A stretch of DNA of 64,000 nucleotides from Torymus aiolomorphi. Lineage: Eukaryota; Arthropoda; Insecta; Hymenoptera; Torymidae. Below the pieces are notes generated by a model. That model was not told the DNA's origin and made no database searches. It saw only the letters and a program-made list of their open reading frames with translations. The DNA lies in NCBI GenBank assembly GCA_036365515.1, contig CM070875.1, forward strand, positions 99,086,628 through 99,150,627, written 5' to 3'. Made by a program: the position numbers and the translations under genes. Shown piece after piece: positions 10,534-20,560 of this stretch; position 1 is the first letter of the stretch; each line of letters begins with the position of its first letter.

Positions 10534-10656
10534 ATATGTACGATACTAGAGTCTTAAGTAGCCCATTACACGGCGTGATAGGACCCTCGCTGCGCTCGGG
10601 CCCTAACTTGACGCCGTGCAATAATGGGCTACTTAAGGCACATGTATCGTAATGTA
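10534..10656. repeat. snapback hairpin element 2
   Basis: Arms atgtacgatac..cttaagtagcccatta..acggcgt pair with acgccgt..taatgggctacttaag..atgtatcgta. The loop is ccctcgctgcgctcgggccctaac. It directly abuts hairpin 1 and its reverse complement shares aagta.cccattattgcac with it, so both belong to one family. Confidence 0.8.
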
Positions 10657-11019
10657 CTATTAATGACAAACCAAGATATTTCTATGAGGGTAAATGAGGT
10701 TTTATGAGTACCTGTATAACTTGTACAAGTCGAATCATAAATACATAACGTTTTATCAATTTGGGCTTATTTTTTTATTTACATCGAAAAAGACTCATTA
10801 TAAAAAGTTACAAAGACTTTCTAGTCAGCAAATACGCAATTTATAAAAAAAAAACCAAAACTATGTTTTTTATGGGTTTTAATGGGAACTTCCTACATAA
10901 TTCTATAAGGATATTTGCTAATCCTATAAGATCTCTATAAACTATTGCTTTGAAAATTGTATTTTTAATAAAAATCTATGCATTGAAAAGATTATAGCAA
11001 AGTTTATAATACATATTTT

Positions 11020-11290
11020 AATGTATTTTCAATACATTATCATTGTTATGTGTAAAATCTATAAAAATCCTATAATCCTAAGAAAAATTTATTAATGTGT
11101 GATATCCACATTAATTCGGAATGAAAACATTGTATTTTAATATATTATCATTGTTATGGGTAAAATCGATAAAAATCTTATAATCCTATGAAATTTTATT
11201 AATATGTGATATCCACATTAATTCACAATGAAAACATTGTATTTTTAATACATTATCATTGTTATTGGTAAAATCTATAAAAATTCTATA
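11020..11290. repeat. short tandem repeat, ~108-bp unit, about 2.5 copies
   Basis: The phrase attatcattgttat recurs near 11037, 11145 and 11251, with gtgatatccacattaattc between copies. It lies inside the TIR element. Confidence 0.75.
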
Positions 11291-11577
11291 AGCAGAAAAT
11301 TTTCATATAAATCCTCATATATTTTAGTACATGTAGAAGTTTTATGTGGAAATACTCAATAGTTCAGTATTAATTTTTACTTAAACTTGGTTTTTATACG
11401 TCAATTTTTTTCCTCCACATAAGGTACAATAAATTCTTATTAACTTTACTTGTTTTGAAATTATTTATATTATAGTGGTTTTAATGTGTATGTGCGGATG
11501 CAGAAACCTATATTATCCTCATGCATCAATTATTTTATATGGTTTTATGGGGTGGTTTAAACAGGGATGGATTCGGT

Positions 11578-11640
11578 CATATCAAGGAGCGCTGGAGCGC
11601 TCCGAAGGCAATTATAGAATAAGCCTGAGGGTCGACAGCG
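11578..11640. repeat. short dispersed repeat, copy 1 (partner at 20276)
   Basis: The segment from tatcaagga through gagcgctccgaaggca to atagaataagcctgaggg matches 20276-20340 in reverse complement, with roughly one difference in six. Its core is a small palindrome. Confidence 0.7.
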
Positions 11641-11744
11641 CTATTCTTACATGAAATGGCAAAAGGATGCTCTCATATTTAGTATTTCTTTAAAAACAAT
11701 TTATATATCAAAGTCTTGAATATTAAAGATGTTTTTTTTCGTAG

Positions 11745-11925
11745 ATACGTTTAACTGATGGGCAGACTATAATACAAAACTTTAGTTCTAAAGAACAGCT
11801 CTCTGCTGTAAGATTATTTATAGAAATGAATCGAACAGACAAATCTGGACCATTTATTTTAATGACTAATTTTCCAAAAAGAGTGTTCACTGAAAATGAC
11901 TTTGACACACCATTAGAAGTTCTTG
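11745..11925 (+). CDS. isolated exon of a UBX-domain protein (UBXN1/SAKS1-like)
   Basis: The exon is framed by a pyrimidine tract ending in cgtag at 11744 and a consensus donor gtaagta from 11926. It is 181 bp, open in one frame. The peptide starts IRLTDGQTIIQNF, continues SAVRLFIEMNR and FPKRVFTENDF, and ends PLEVLG, which is the beta-grasp UBX domain from strand 1 to just before the last strand. In animal UBXN1-type proteins this domain is C-terminal and binds the AAA+ ATPase p97/VCP, acting in ubiquitin-dependent handling of proteins in cytosol and nucleus. The final strand should be on a downstream exon; I found neither that nor any upstream exon in the window. It may be one exon of a gene with very long TE-filled introns, or a captured gene fragment. 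The reading frame and splice sites are undamaged, which favours a live or recently copied exon. Confidence 0.85.
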
Positions 11926-13245
11926 GTAAGTATATAAAGTAATTTATATAAAATACCAAAAATTGTGTGTTATTAAATATACATTATTTTCATACAATTT
12001 TGCATACCGTATTTCAAAATGTGCTGTAAAATTCTATTCTTGAAAAGTGAGAATACTTCATCTAGTACTACAACAAAAGAGCTCCTGATATCCATAAGCA
12101 ACAAAAAAGAATCGTAACCAGTCTTTACAATACTCTGTTGGGTATATCTGTATGATATATGAGAGCGTCCACCAGGAACCAGTCAGCGGGCGCGCGCGCC
12201 ACCTTTTTCGTGTAAAATGCGCTCGGTAATCATGAAGCTGAGTCTCTCGGAAAAAAATAATATAGATATATCGACAGTTTTTTTCCTCTCTTTCGAATGG
12301 TACTGTTGTTTTCTCTCCATAATGTTTTTGTATTGTCAAAAACTGAGTGCGTTAAGTAAAATACTTTGCACGCTCAGTTCGCAAAACAAGCACTTCGCAT
12401 ACTGCGAGTTCAAAAGATGAGAAACCTACACTCTGCGTACGCTACATAGGCATTGAAAATCGATTTACGCACACGTTTAGAAAAATAGTATACACGACGC
12501 TTGCGTGGAGGCGCTTTCCACACTAGCTCTTTTTGTCGCCCGAGCGTTGCGAGGCAATTTAATATATAAAGACCGATTTCCGAGTATTCGGCACGCATTT
12601 CTGTGTCCGAAAAAGCTCAGAACACTCACCGATAATCATTGCGCTTTGACTAGTGAAGTGAGCAAACCCATTACGCTCGTTAAAAAAGATTGTAGATATA
12701 ATTTTTGTATTTTTTGTGTAAATAAATTTTAAATGTAATGTTACACCTTGCATGCGACAAATTCTTTCATATATATTCATAATACCTAAATTCTCAATTC
12801 AAACCCTACCTTACCGACCTCCTACGGCACGGTAGCTGACTTCCCTGCGCTTGCTATTCACCCGGCTTCCTCTTTCTATCGGCATGGTAGTTGCCTCTCG
12901 GCGCTAGCTACCTACCTGCACATCCCACCTTAACTCTCTATGTATCGACGGCATGGACTTCGGACACTGCGTCCCGGTATCTTACCCTGAGAGGAATAGT
13001 ACATTACGTAACTAGCGCGGGAAGTAGGTGATTCCCGCACGAGTTTTTTCACACAGGGTGCGGGAAGTTCGACAGAACCGGTAATATGAGTTTGCGAATT
13101 CAAACGGATATATGCGAAGTGGTTCAATGTTGTTGAAAATGAAAATGAAATCATTCATGTGACTGGAAAGATGTTGAAGGGAAGGACGAGGGCAGGAGTG
13201 GGCCAGTACGGTGGGGATGCAATATCAAGAAAAACAAATAACTAA
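11926..13245. other. region after the UBX exon, no further exon found
   Basis: Presumed intron or flank. It holds a GC-rich patch (12180-12210), several overlapping short frames on both strands that I take as chance, and a pyrimidine-rich stretch near 12800-12950. I could not find the expected last UBX exon (encoding an LVPSAVL-like strand). Confidence 0.45.
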
Positions 13246-13404
13246 CATTTTTGATAATATGGTTGATTTAGAGACTTAATATTATTCATACATCTTACGT
13301 GATACATCAAATCACTTAATTTTGTTAGAACATCGAATAGAACATAAAACATCTTTTTTCAATAATATTAGGCTTGTACAATAAGCTTTATTGTAATTAT
13401 CAAA
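13246..13404. repeat. dispersed repeat, copy 1 (partner at 25650-25830)
   Basis: From tgataatatggttgatttagagacttaat to ctttattgtaattatcaa the segment matches 25650-25830 nearly base for base. It abuts the left end of the giant foldback. Confidence 0.8.
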
Positions 13405-13549
13405 TATTAAAAATATACTATAATAAACTCTGATAACGTTATCACATTATGTAATTATTATTTTCTCTTAAAAAGTTGTGAAATCTATCTAAAAAAACAT
13501 ATTACAAAAGTTTAAACTGAGGCAAGTACCTATTAGTCTCCCTCCCACC

Positions 13550-13804
13550 CTATCTCTCCCTCCCTCTCTTTCCGACCTCTCTCTCTCTCTTGCTCTCTCT
13601 CTCTCCGGCTCTCTCTCTCTCTATCTCTTCCTCTCTCTCAACATTCGGCAAACTGAGTACCAAAAACTTTAATGAGTGCTTAAATATTTTTTTAGAAGAA
13701 TCAACACGTTCTTTAAAAGCTAATTTTTTAATAAAACTTTCTACGAAAGTATAAAATAAGGCAATTATAGACGTTTTTTCTGGATAATCTATAAAAAACA
13801 ACAC
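13550..13804 (-). CDS. hypothetical 84-codon frame, left foldback arm
   Basis: The frame begins MLFFIDYPEKTSIIALF, is hydrophobic and basic for about 50 residues, then runs into Arg/Glu repeats encoded by the (GA)n tract. Just before the DYPEKTS segment the DNA reads tgttttttatag, like a splice acceptor, so the Met may be spurious and the segment could be an exon. The mirror copy at 16102-16356 differs at few codons. I do not recognise the protein. Coding status is doubtful. Confidence 0.25.
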   Translation of the reverse strand: MLFFIDYPEKTSIIALFYTFVESFIKKLAFKERVDSSKKIFKHSLKFLVLSLPNVEREEEIERERAGERESKREREVGKRGRER

Positions 13805-14664
13805 AATTTATCTAGTTCTTTTATTTCTTCGAATCTCATCTATTCAATAAACACTCTCTACAAATGGTAATAATTTTTTTCATGACTGTACAAATAATCT
13901 ATAAAATAATAATATTTATGATTTTGTAAAAGAAATCAAATAAATACGAATGGAAAAGTCTTTTAATTCTTTGATTCATTGTATGCTGAACAAATTATAT
14001 GTAAGTACATTCAAAAAATTGTTCACTGCAAACCAAACAAACGAAAGTTGTGAAATCAATTATCGATAGTCAAGTAATGCAAATAACTCTCGGAAACTAC
14101 TGTATGACTGTTCTCAGAAATATATTCAAATTTGTTCATCTTTCTGAGCTATAGAAATTAAACACAAGAAAGTACTGAAATCAATTTATTGTAGTCAAGT
14201 ACCGGCCATAAGTTAATTTGACTGACATAATAGAACTTTTCGTATCTAGCGTGTAAAATTACATTTTACGCCCACATTGTAACTTCAAAATTATTCAGCC
14301 AGTGGGCATAAAATGCTACTTAGCGCCCAAGAGACCCAATAGCTCACATACTCTTACAAAACTTTATAGAACCTACGCACTTTACGCCCGTGTGGGCGAA
14401 AATTATTTTAATTATATAACTATAATGCCTTCTCTTTATTTCTAAAATTCATAAGAATTTTTTTAGATATTTACGAAAAGTCAAAGCCTATATAAAAAAA
14501 TTACATAGTTACCAACACATCACTATTTTTCATAATGCTTTCTCAATTTTGAACTTTCTATAATATTACGCACCTTGGGAGGAAAAGAGAAGTCTAGAGC
14601 TGCTCTAGCAGGGGTGGTCTTCCGATCTCCCATACATACTTGGCGGGCCCGACGATTTACAGTT

Positions 14665-15242
14665 CAAGGTGTAAGACATGGTCATTTTCATATAACTATT
14701 CATATGTTTAAAGATCAGATAAAATGTATAAATGGGTTGCTTCTAGATATTAACTACTGATCCGTGAATCTATCACTCTGTTTTTAAATAGAAAGTCCAA
14801 ACCCGCCTGAAAGTATCATATGAGATCTCATATATAATCCCATAATATATAAAATTACAGATGACATCGCATATGAGATCTGATACGAGATATGCGATGC
14901 CTGAAATTCTCATATAAGATCTTATATGATATTTACACGCGGGAAAAGGATACACAATAGGTTGCTTATAAAACGGTTAGTAAAATGTAAAGCACTTTTA
15001 AATAGACTATAAATTTATATGAATTTTTTATTTTATTCTCGTTTAAAAAGGACGGACACAATGAAAAATATTGTGGGTAATAAAAGTAAATCATGATTCT
15101 GCACATAAAGGGATGTTGTACTTAACGGTACCAATTAAAAATTAAAGTCAATGTAATTATTTATAGTAGACTTATAGGTATAAATATTGTTAATGAATTT
15201 ATGCAAAAATTTTGTATTCTATATTTAAGTAGCCCACCGGTA
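14665..15242. other. spacer of the giant foldback
   Basis: AT-rich unique sequence. From 14815 to 14935 it has overlapping near-palindromes built on catatgagatct and atatgcgat motifs that could form a cruciform tip. No gene seen. Confidence 0.6.
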
Positions 15243-16101
15243 AACTGCAAATCGTCGGGCCCGCCAAGTATGTATGGGAGATCGGAAGACCACCCCTGCT
15301 AGAGCAGCTCTAGACTTCTCTTTTCCTCCCAAGGTGCGTAATATTATAGAAAGTTCAAAATTGAGAAAGCATTATGAAAAATAGTGATGTGTTGGTAACT
15401 ATGTAATTTTTTTATATAGGCTTTGACTTTTCGTAAATATCTAAAAAAATTCTTATGAATTTTAGAAATAAAGAGAAGGCATTATAGTTATATAATTAAA
15501 ATAATTTTCGCCCACACGGGCGTAAAGTGCGTAGGTTCTATAAAGTTTTGTAAGAGTATGTGAGCTATTGGGTCTCTTGGGCGCTAAGTAGCATTTTATG
15601 CCCACTGGCTGAATAATTTTGAAGTTACAATGTGGGCGTAAAATGTAATTTTACACGCTAGATACGAAAAGTTCTATTATGTCAGTCAAATTAACTTATG
15701 GCCGGTACTTGACTACAATAAATTGATTTCAGTACTTTCTTGTGTTTAATTTCTATAGCTCAGAAAGATGAACAAATTTGAATATATTTCTGAGAACAGT
15801 CATACAGTAGTTTCCGAGAGTTATTTGCATTACTTGACTATCGATAATTGATTTCACAACTTTCGTTTGTTTGGTTTGCAGTGAACAATTTTTGAATGTA
15901 CTTACATATAATTTGTTCAGCATACAATGAATCAAAGAATTAAAAGACTTTTTCATTCGTATTTATTTGATTTCTTTTACAAAATCATAAATATTATTAT
16001 TTTATAGATTATTTGTACAGTCATGAAAAAAATTATTACCATTTGTAGAGAGTGTTTATTGAATAGATGAGATTCGAAGAAATAAAAGAACTAGATAAAT
16101 T

Positions 16102-16356
16102 GTGTTGTTTTTTATAGATTATCCAGAAAAAACGTCTATAATTGCCTTATTTTATACTTTCGTAGAAAGTTTTATTAAAAAATTAGCTTTTAAAGAACGT
16201 GTTGATTCTTCTAAAAAAATATTTAAGCACTCATTAAAGTTTTTGGTACTCAGTGTGCCGAATGTTGAGAGAGAGGAAGAGATAGAGAGAGAGAGAGCCG
16301 GAGAGAGAGAGAGCGAGAGAGAGAGAGAGGTCGGAAAGAGAGGGAGGGAGAGATAG
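16102..16356 (+). CDS. hypothetical 84-codon frame, right foldback arm
   Basis: Mirror copy of the frame at 13550-13804, with two or so residue changes (for example VLSVPN for VLSLPN). A third, rearranged version of the same DNA lies at 16700-17060 without the frame intact. Presence in each arm shows duplication, not selection. Confidence 0.25.
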   Translation: MLFFIDYPEKTSIIALFYTFVESFIKKLAFKERVDSSKKIFKHSLKFLVLSVPNVEREEEIERERAGERESEREREVGKRGRER

Positions 16357-16699
16357 GGTGGGAGGGAGACTAATAGGTACTTGCCTCAGTTTAAACTTTT
16401 GTAATATGTTTTTTTAGATAGATTTTACAACTTTTTAAGAGAAAATAATAATTACATAATGTGATAACGTTATGAGAGTTTATTATAGTATATTTTTAAT
16501 ATCATTATTAAATGGCTGTATTGTTATTCATAAAAGTTTTAAATTTGAAGAAACAGTCAAATTTTTCTTCAAGGAGCTCTATAAAATGATTATATTAGTT
16601 AAATTTTTTGAAATAATTTAATCGAACATGTATTTTCTTAGGTATGATGATAAATTAACAATATTATTAATTGTAAAATCATATGAAAATAAACATAAT

Positions 16700-17160
16700 T
16701 CTTTTTATTTTTATAGAAAGTTTTTATTTGTACAGTCATGAAAAAAATTATTACCATTTATAGAGAGTGCTTATCAAATAGATGAGATTAGAAGATATTA
16801 AAGGACTAGATAAATTGTGTTGTTAAAACGTAAATAAAATTTTTTTTTTTTTAAAACGTGTTGATTATTTAAAAAACACTTTTTAAACTCTTATTAAAGT
16901 TTTTGGTCCAGAGTTTGAGGGATGTTGAGAGAGAAAGAAAGAGGGAAGAGAGCGGGAAAAATAGAGGGGGAGAGAGAGGGGAGAAGAAACGGAGGGAGAG
17001 TAGATTATACAGAAAAAATGTCTGTACTTGCCTTATTTTATAACTTCGCAGAAAGTTTTATATCAACAATATTATTATTTGTATAATAATTACATCATGT
17101 GATAACGTTATGACAGTTTATTACAGTATATTTTTAATATCATTATTAAATAGTAGTATT
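16700..17160. repeat. diverged, rearranged copy of the foldback right arm
   Basis: Blocks from the right arm recur (tacagtcatgaaaaaaatta, aaattgtgttgtt, ttattaaagtttttggt, a GA-rich tract, gattat.cagaaaaaa, ttaatatcattattaaat) but in a changed order and with deletions. It marks an older copy next to the present element. Confidence 0.7.
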
Positions 17161-17194
17161 GGTATTACCAAAAGTTTTAAATTCGAATGTTCTT

Positions 17195-17333
17195 TTAAGC
17201 TGCTTTTTCTATAGAATGTCTTGTGGGTTCTTTAAATTTGACAGACGTGTAATTTATGTATTTGTTAACAGTTCTACTTATAAACTGTTCAATCAAGATC
17301 TTCTTATCCATATGATTCATAAGTTCTGATACT
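17195..17333 (-). CDS. candidate terminal exon, unknown protein
   Basis: On the minus strand a strong acceptor (pyrimidine run then acag at 17334-17337) precedes 45 sense codons and a TAA at 17195-17197. The peptide starts VSELMNHMDKKIL and ends HSIEKAA; it looks like ordinary soluble protein with mixed charge. The first base belongs to a split codon. No partner exon was identified. It is too short to trust without transcript data, and I do not recognise it. Confidence 0.3.
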
Positions 17334-17497
17334 CTGTAAAAATAAAAACAAAATTTCACAAAGTAGCAATACTTATTATTATATTAATAACAGTTTTCTA
17401 CTATATAAAAGTTTGCTACTTATCTGAATATTTATATTTTCATTTCAAAGTACAAATATACTTCTGATCTTGCATGTAATAACCACTGTCGAAGAAA

Positions 17498-19350
17498 ATG
17501 AACCTACTATGGAGCGCACCACCTAGACCTCGTCAAAGGCTACCTCGAACACCTGGACCTACTATTACATGCGCCCTGACATCTAAATGCAAAAAACTAC
17601 GGAGCGCAACACCTAGACATCGTCATCGGCTACCTCGAACACCTGGACCTCCTATTACATTCGCTCTGACATCTAAATGCAAAAAACTACGGAGCGCATC
17701 ACCTAGACATCGTCATAGGCTACCTGGAACACCTGGACTTCCTGTAAAATACGTCCTGACATATAAATGCAAAAAGCTACGGTGCGCACCTCATCGACTA
17801 CCCCGAACACCTGGACCATGTATTAGATGCACCCTGAGATCTAATCGCAAAAAATTACGGAGCGCACAACCTAGACTCCATTATCGGCCACCCCAAAGAC
17901 CTAGACCACGCATTCGATGCGTTCCAATACCTAGAGGTAAAAAACTACGAAGCGCACCACCTAGACATCGTCATCGGCTATCTCGAACACCTAGAATTCC
18001 TGTACAATGCGCACTGACATATAAATGCAAAAAACTACGGTGCGCACCACCTAGACATCATCCTCGGCTACTCCGAACACCTGGACTTCCTGTAAAATGC
18101 GCGCTGACATATAAATGCAAAAAACTACGGTGCGCACCACCTAGACATCATCCTCGGCTACCCCGAACACCTGGACCTCCTATTAGATGCGCCGTGACAT
18201 CTAAATGCAAAAAACTACAGAGCGCACCACCTAGACATCGTCATCGGCTACCTCGAACACCTGGACCTCCTATAAAATGCGTCCTGACATATAAATGCAA
18301 AAAGCTACGGTGCGCACCACCTAGACATCATCCTCGGCTACTCCGAACACTTGGACTTCCTGTAAAATGCGCGCTGACATATAAATGCAAAAAACTGCGG
18401 TGCGCACCACCTAGACATCATCCTCGGCTACCCCGAACACCTGGACCTCCTATTAGATGCGCCGTGACATCTAAATGTAAAAAACTACGGAGCGCACCAC
18501 CTAGACATCGTCATCGGCTACCCCGAACACCTGGACCACGTATTAGATGCACCCTGAGATCTAATCGCAAAAACCTACGGAGCGCACAACTTAGACTCCA
18601 TCATCGGCTACCCCAAAGACCTAGACCACGGATTCGATGCGTTCCAATACGTAGAGGTAAAAAGCTACGAAGCGCACCACCTAGACATCGTCATCGGCTA
18701 CCTCGAACACCTAGACTTCCTGTAAAATGCGCGCTGACATATAAATGCAAAAAACTACGGTGCTCACCACGTAGACATCATCCTCGGCTACCCCGAACAC
18801 CTGGACCTCCTATTAGATGCGCCGTGAGATCTAAATGCAAAAAACGACGGAGCGTACCACCTAGACATCGTCATGGGCTACCTCGAATACCTGGACCTCC
18901 TATTACATTCGCCCTGACATCTAAATGCAAGAAACTACGGAGCGCACCACCTAGACATCGCCATCGGCTACCTCGAACACCTGGACTTCCTGTAAAATGC
19001 GCGCTGACATATAAATGCAAAAAACTACGGTGCGCACCACCTAGACATCATCCTCGGCTACCCCGAACACCTGGACCTCCTATTAGATGCGCCGTGACAT
19101 CTAAATGCAAAAAACTACGGAGCGCACCACCTAGACATCATCATCGGCTACTCCGAACACCTGGACCACGTATTAGATGCACCCTGAGATCTAATCGCAA
19201 AAACCTACGGAGCGCACAACTTAGACTCCATCATCGGGCACCTCAAAGACCTAGACCACGCATTCGATGCGTTCCTATACCTAGAGGTAAAACGCTACGG
19301 AGCGCACCACCTAGACATCATCTTCAGCTACCCCGAAGGCTTTACCTCGA
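17498..19350 (+). repeat. 90-bp minisatellite, about 20 units, with a 668-codon open frame
   Basis: Units of 90 bp run head to tail, anchored on aaaaaactacggagcgcacc. Unit variants recur in groups, giving a higher-order pattern of about 450-540 bp. Because 90 is a multiple of three, any frame open in one unit stays open throughout, so the frame from 17498 to 19504 is weak evidence for coding. Its product would be 30-residue repeats such as CKKLRSAPPRHRHRLPRTPG, very rich in Arg, Pro, Lys and Cys, with no family I know. A neighbouring frame reads like a normal protein repeat (YGAHHLDIVIGYLEHLDL) but carries a TGA in most units. The related array at 59938-60500 has that second frame open. Splice sites or a promoter were not evident. 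Confidence 0.85.
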
Positions 19351-19605
19351 GTTCCTCGGGTACAGTTCGGATGAGCCTCGAATTCGCCTGAAGCTAACCG
19401 CGGGTGTGCCTCGGATTAGCCTCGGCAGCACCTCGGCTGTACCTCGGCTCGAGCCGCGGCAAATCCGGGGCTGGAGCCGAGGTCCGAGCCGAGGTCCCAG
19501 CTGAGGTAAAGCCGAGGTCCAAGCCGAGGTAAAGCCGAGGTCCGAGCCGAGTTCTAGCCGAGGCTCGACCGAGGTCCAACCGAGGCTCGACCGAGGTCCG
19601 AGCCG
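19340..19605. repeat. CCTCGG/CCGAGG short tandem array with an orientation switch
   Basis: Up to about 19450 the repeats read cctcgg..; from about 19475 they read gagccgaggtcc/gtaaagccgagg in 12-13-bp steps, so the array inverts on itself and can form a long hairpin. It borders the end of the 90-bp array. Confidence 0.75.
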
Positions 19606-20275
19606 AGTACTCTACACCTTTGTAAAAGTCTACATTGTTATGACTCATCTCGCGCAATTCTTACATGTGAAATGTCATGACAGAAATTTTAAAATGTCGA
19701 TTTCTCGAAAACACGTACAAGTGGGTTAGGTCGTTATTCCGGGAAGCCACAGATATTATGTTCATAATATATGAATACATATATAGAGATATATACATAG
19801 AGAGAGGATATGTACTAATAAACATATATACTGTATATAATAAAAAATATACATATGTTTATGACTCTTCTTCTCTTCCTCTCTCTCTATCTATATTTTT
19901 ATCTTTCTCTTTCTTTTGTCTTTCTTTATTATTATACGGCCATTATCACTGCTTAACTCTTCATGGCCATTAATTCCTGGTGATTGTATGTGTGTATATA
20001 TATATATACATAACATATATGACGTCACAGGAAGTCGGGAAAAACCGGATGCGAGGCTGAATACCATGGAGAAAGTTAAGAAATCGGAAAGCCGACAAAA
20101 AAAATTCAGTCCCTTATATCTTTTGAATGAGATAATCTTTTTAAATAAAATCTTTTGATTTGAGTAGAGCAATGAAATGGCTTTCGATTAAGAGGGATAT
20201 GTTATATAGTTAAAACTAGCGCAATAGGTGTATAAGCTCATAGAATTTCTCGTACATCCATTTCAATGTATATCA
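19606..20275. other. low-complexity spacer
   Basis: Holds (TA)-rich and (TC)-rich runs near 19760-19920 and 19998-20025. No gene recognised. Confidence 0.5.
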
Positions 20276-20340
20276 TCACGCGGTCGTCCTAAGGCTCTTC
20301 TATACTTGCCTTCGGAACGCTCCCGCGTTCCTTGATTATA
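20276..20340. repeat. short dispersed repeat, copy 2 (inverse of 11578-11640)
   Basis: Reverse complement of the segment at 11578. The bases after it (ttataaattacattcatttttaattttctga) recur at 25815-25855, linking it to a third site. Confidence 0.7.
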
Positions 20341-20417
20341 AATTACATTCATTTTTAATTTTCTGAACATTAGATAAAAACTAATACACATTTCATACCT
20401 GCTTAAAATTGCATCTG

Positions 20418-20560
20418 ATAATTACCAGGTTGAAAAGGTCTGCTAAAAGTAGATAAAAAGTATGCAGAAATCTAATAACATATGCAGTTTTTGCACCCGA
20501 ATCTGTAAATTTGTATTAGTTTTCATCAGACCATTTCAACCGGGTAATCTATTACCACGT
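20418..20560. repeat. small inverted repeat
   Basis: Arms gataattaccaggttgaaaaggtctg and cagaccatttcaaccgggtaatc pair over about 25 bp around a ~90-bp loop. It resembles the ends of a short MITE. Confidence 0.6.

Larger units (their letters stand above)
8590..11566. mobile_element. ~3-kb element with terminal inverted repeats
   Basis: The left end reads ccctgttgaaac..ccctatagaacc and the reverse complement of the right end reads ccctgtttaaac.caccccataaaacc, so the termini are imperfect inverted repeats of about 40 bp. Flanks rejoin as gatttgagat + atggattcgg, matching the uninterrupted copy at about 7005-7020 and implying a 2-bp AT target duplication. No transposase frame is seen. The interior is AT-rich with repeated ataaaa/ttatgagg motifs, except for a GC-rich block (9405-10330) and two hairpins (10353-10656). 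It is therefore non-autonomous and composite. Confidence 0.7.
13405..16502. mobile_element. giant foldback element, 1.26-kb inverted arms
   Basis: Left arm 13405-14664 and right arm 15243-16502 are near-identical inverted copies (only occasional mismatches, for example in the ctcagt.tgccgaatg segment), separated by 578 bp of different sequence. Each arm carries a (GA/CT)n tract, a run of gcccac/gtgggc motifs near 14265-14400 and 15500-15650, and an 84-codon open frame. The spacer has nested short palindromes (14815-14935, tcatatgagatctcatat-like). Ends read ttaaaaatatactataataaactc. Because the spacer is unique, a simple fold-back sequencing artefact is unlikely. Confidence 0.85.
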
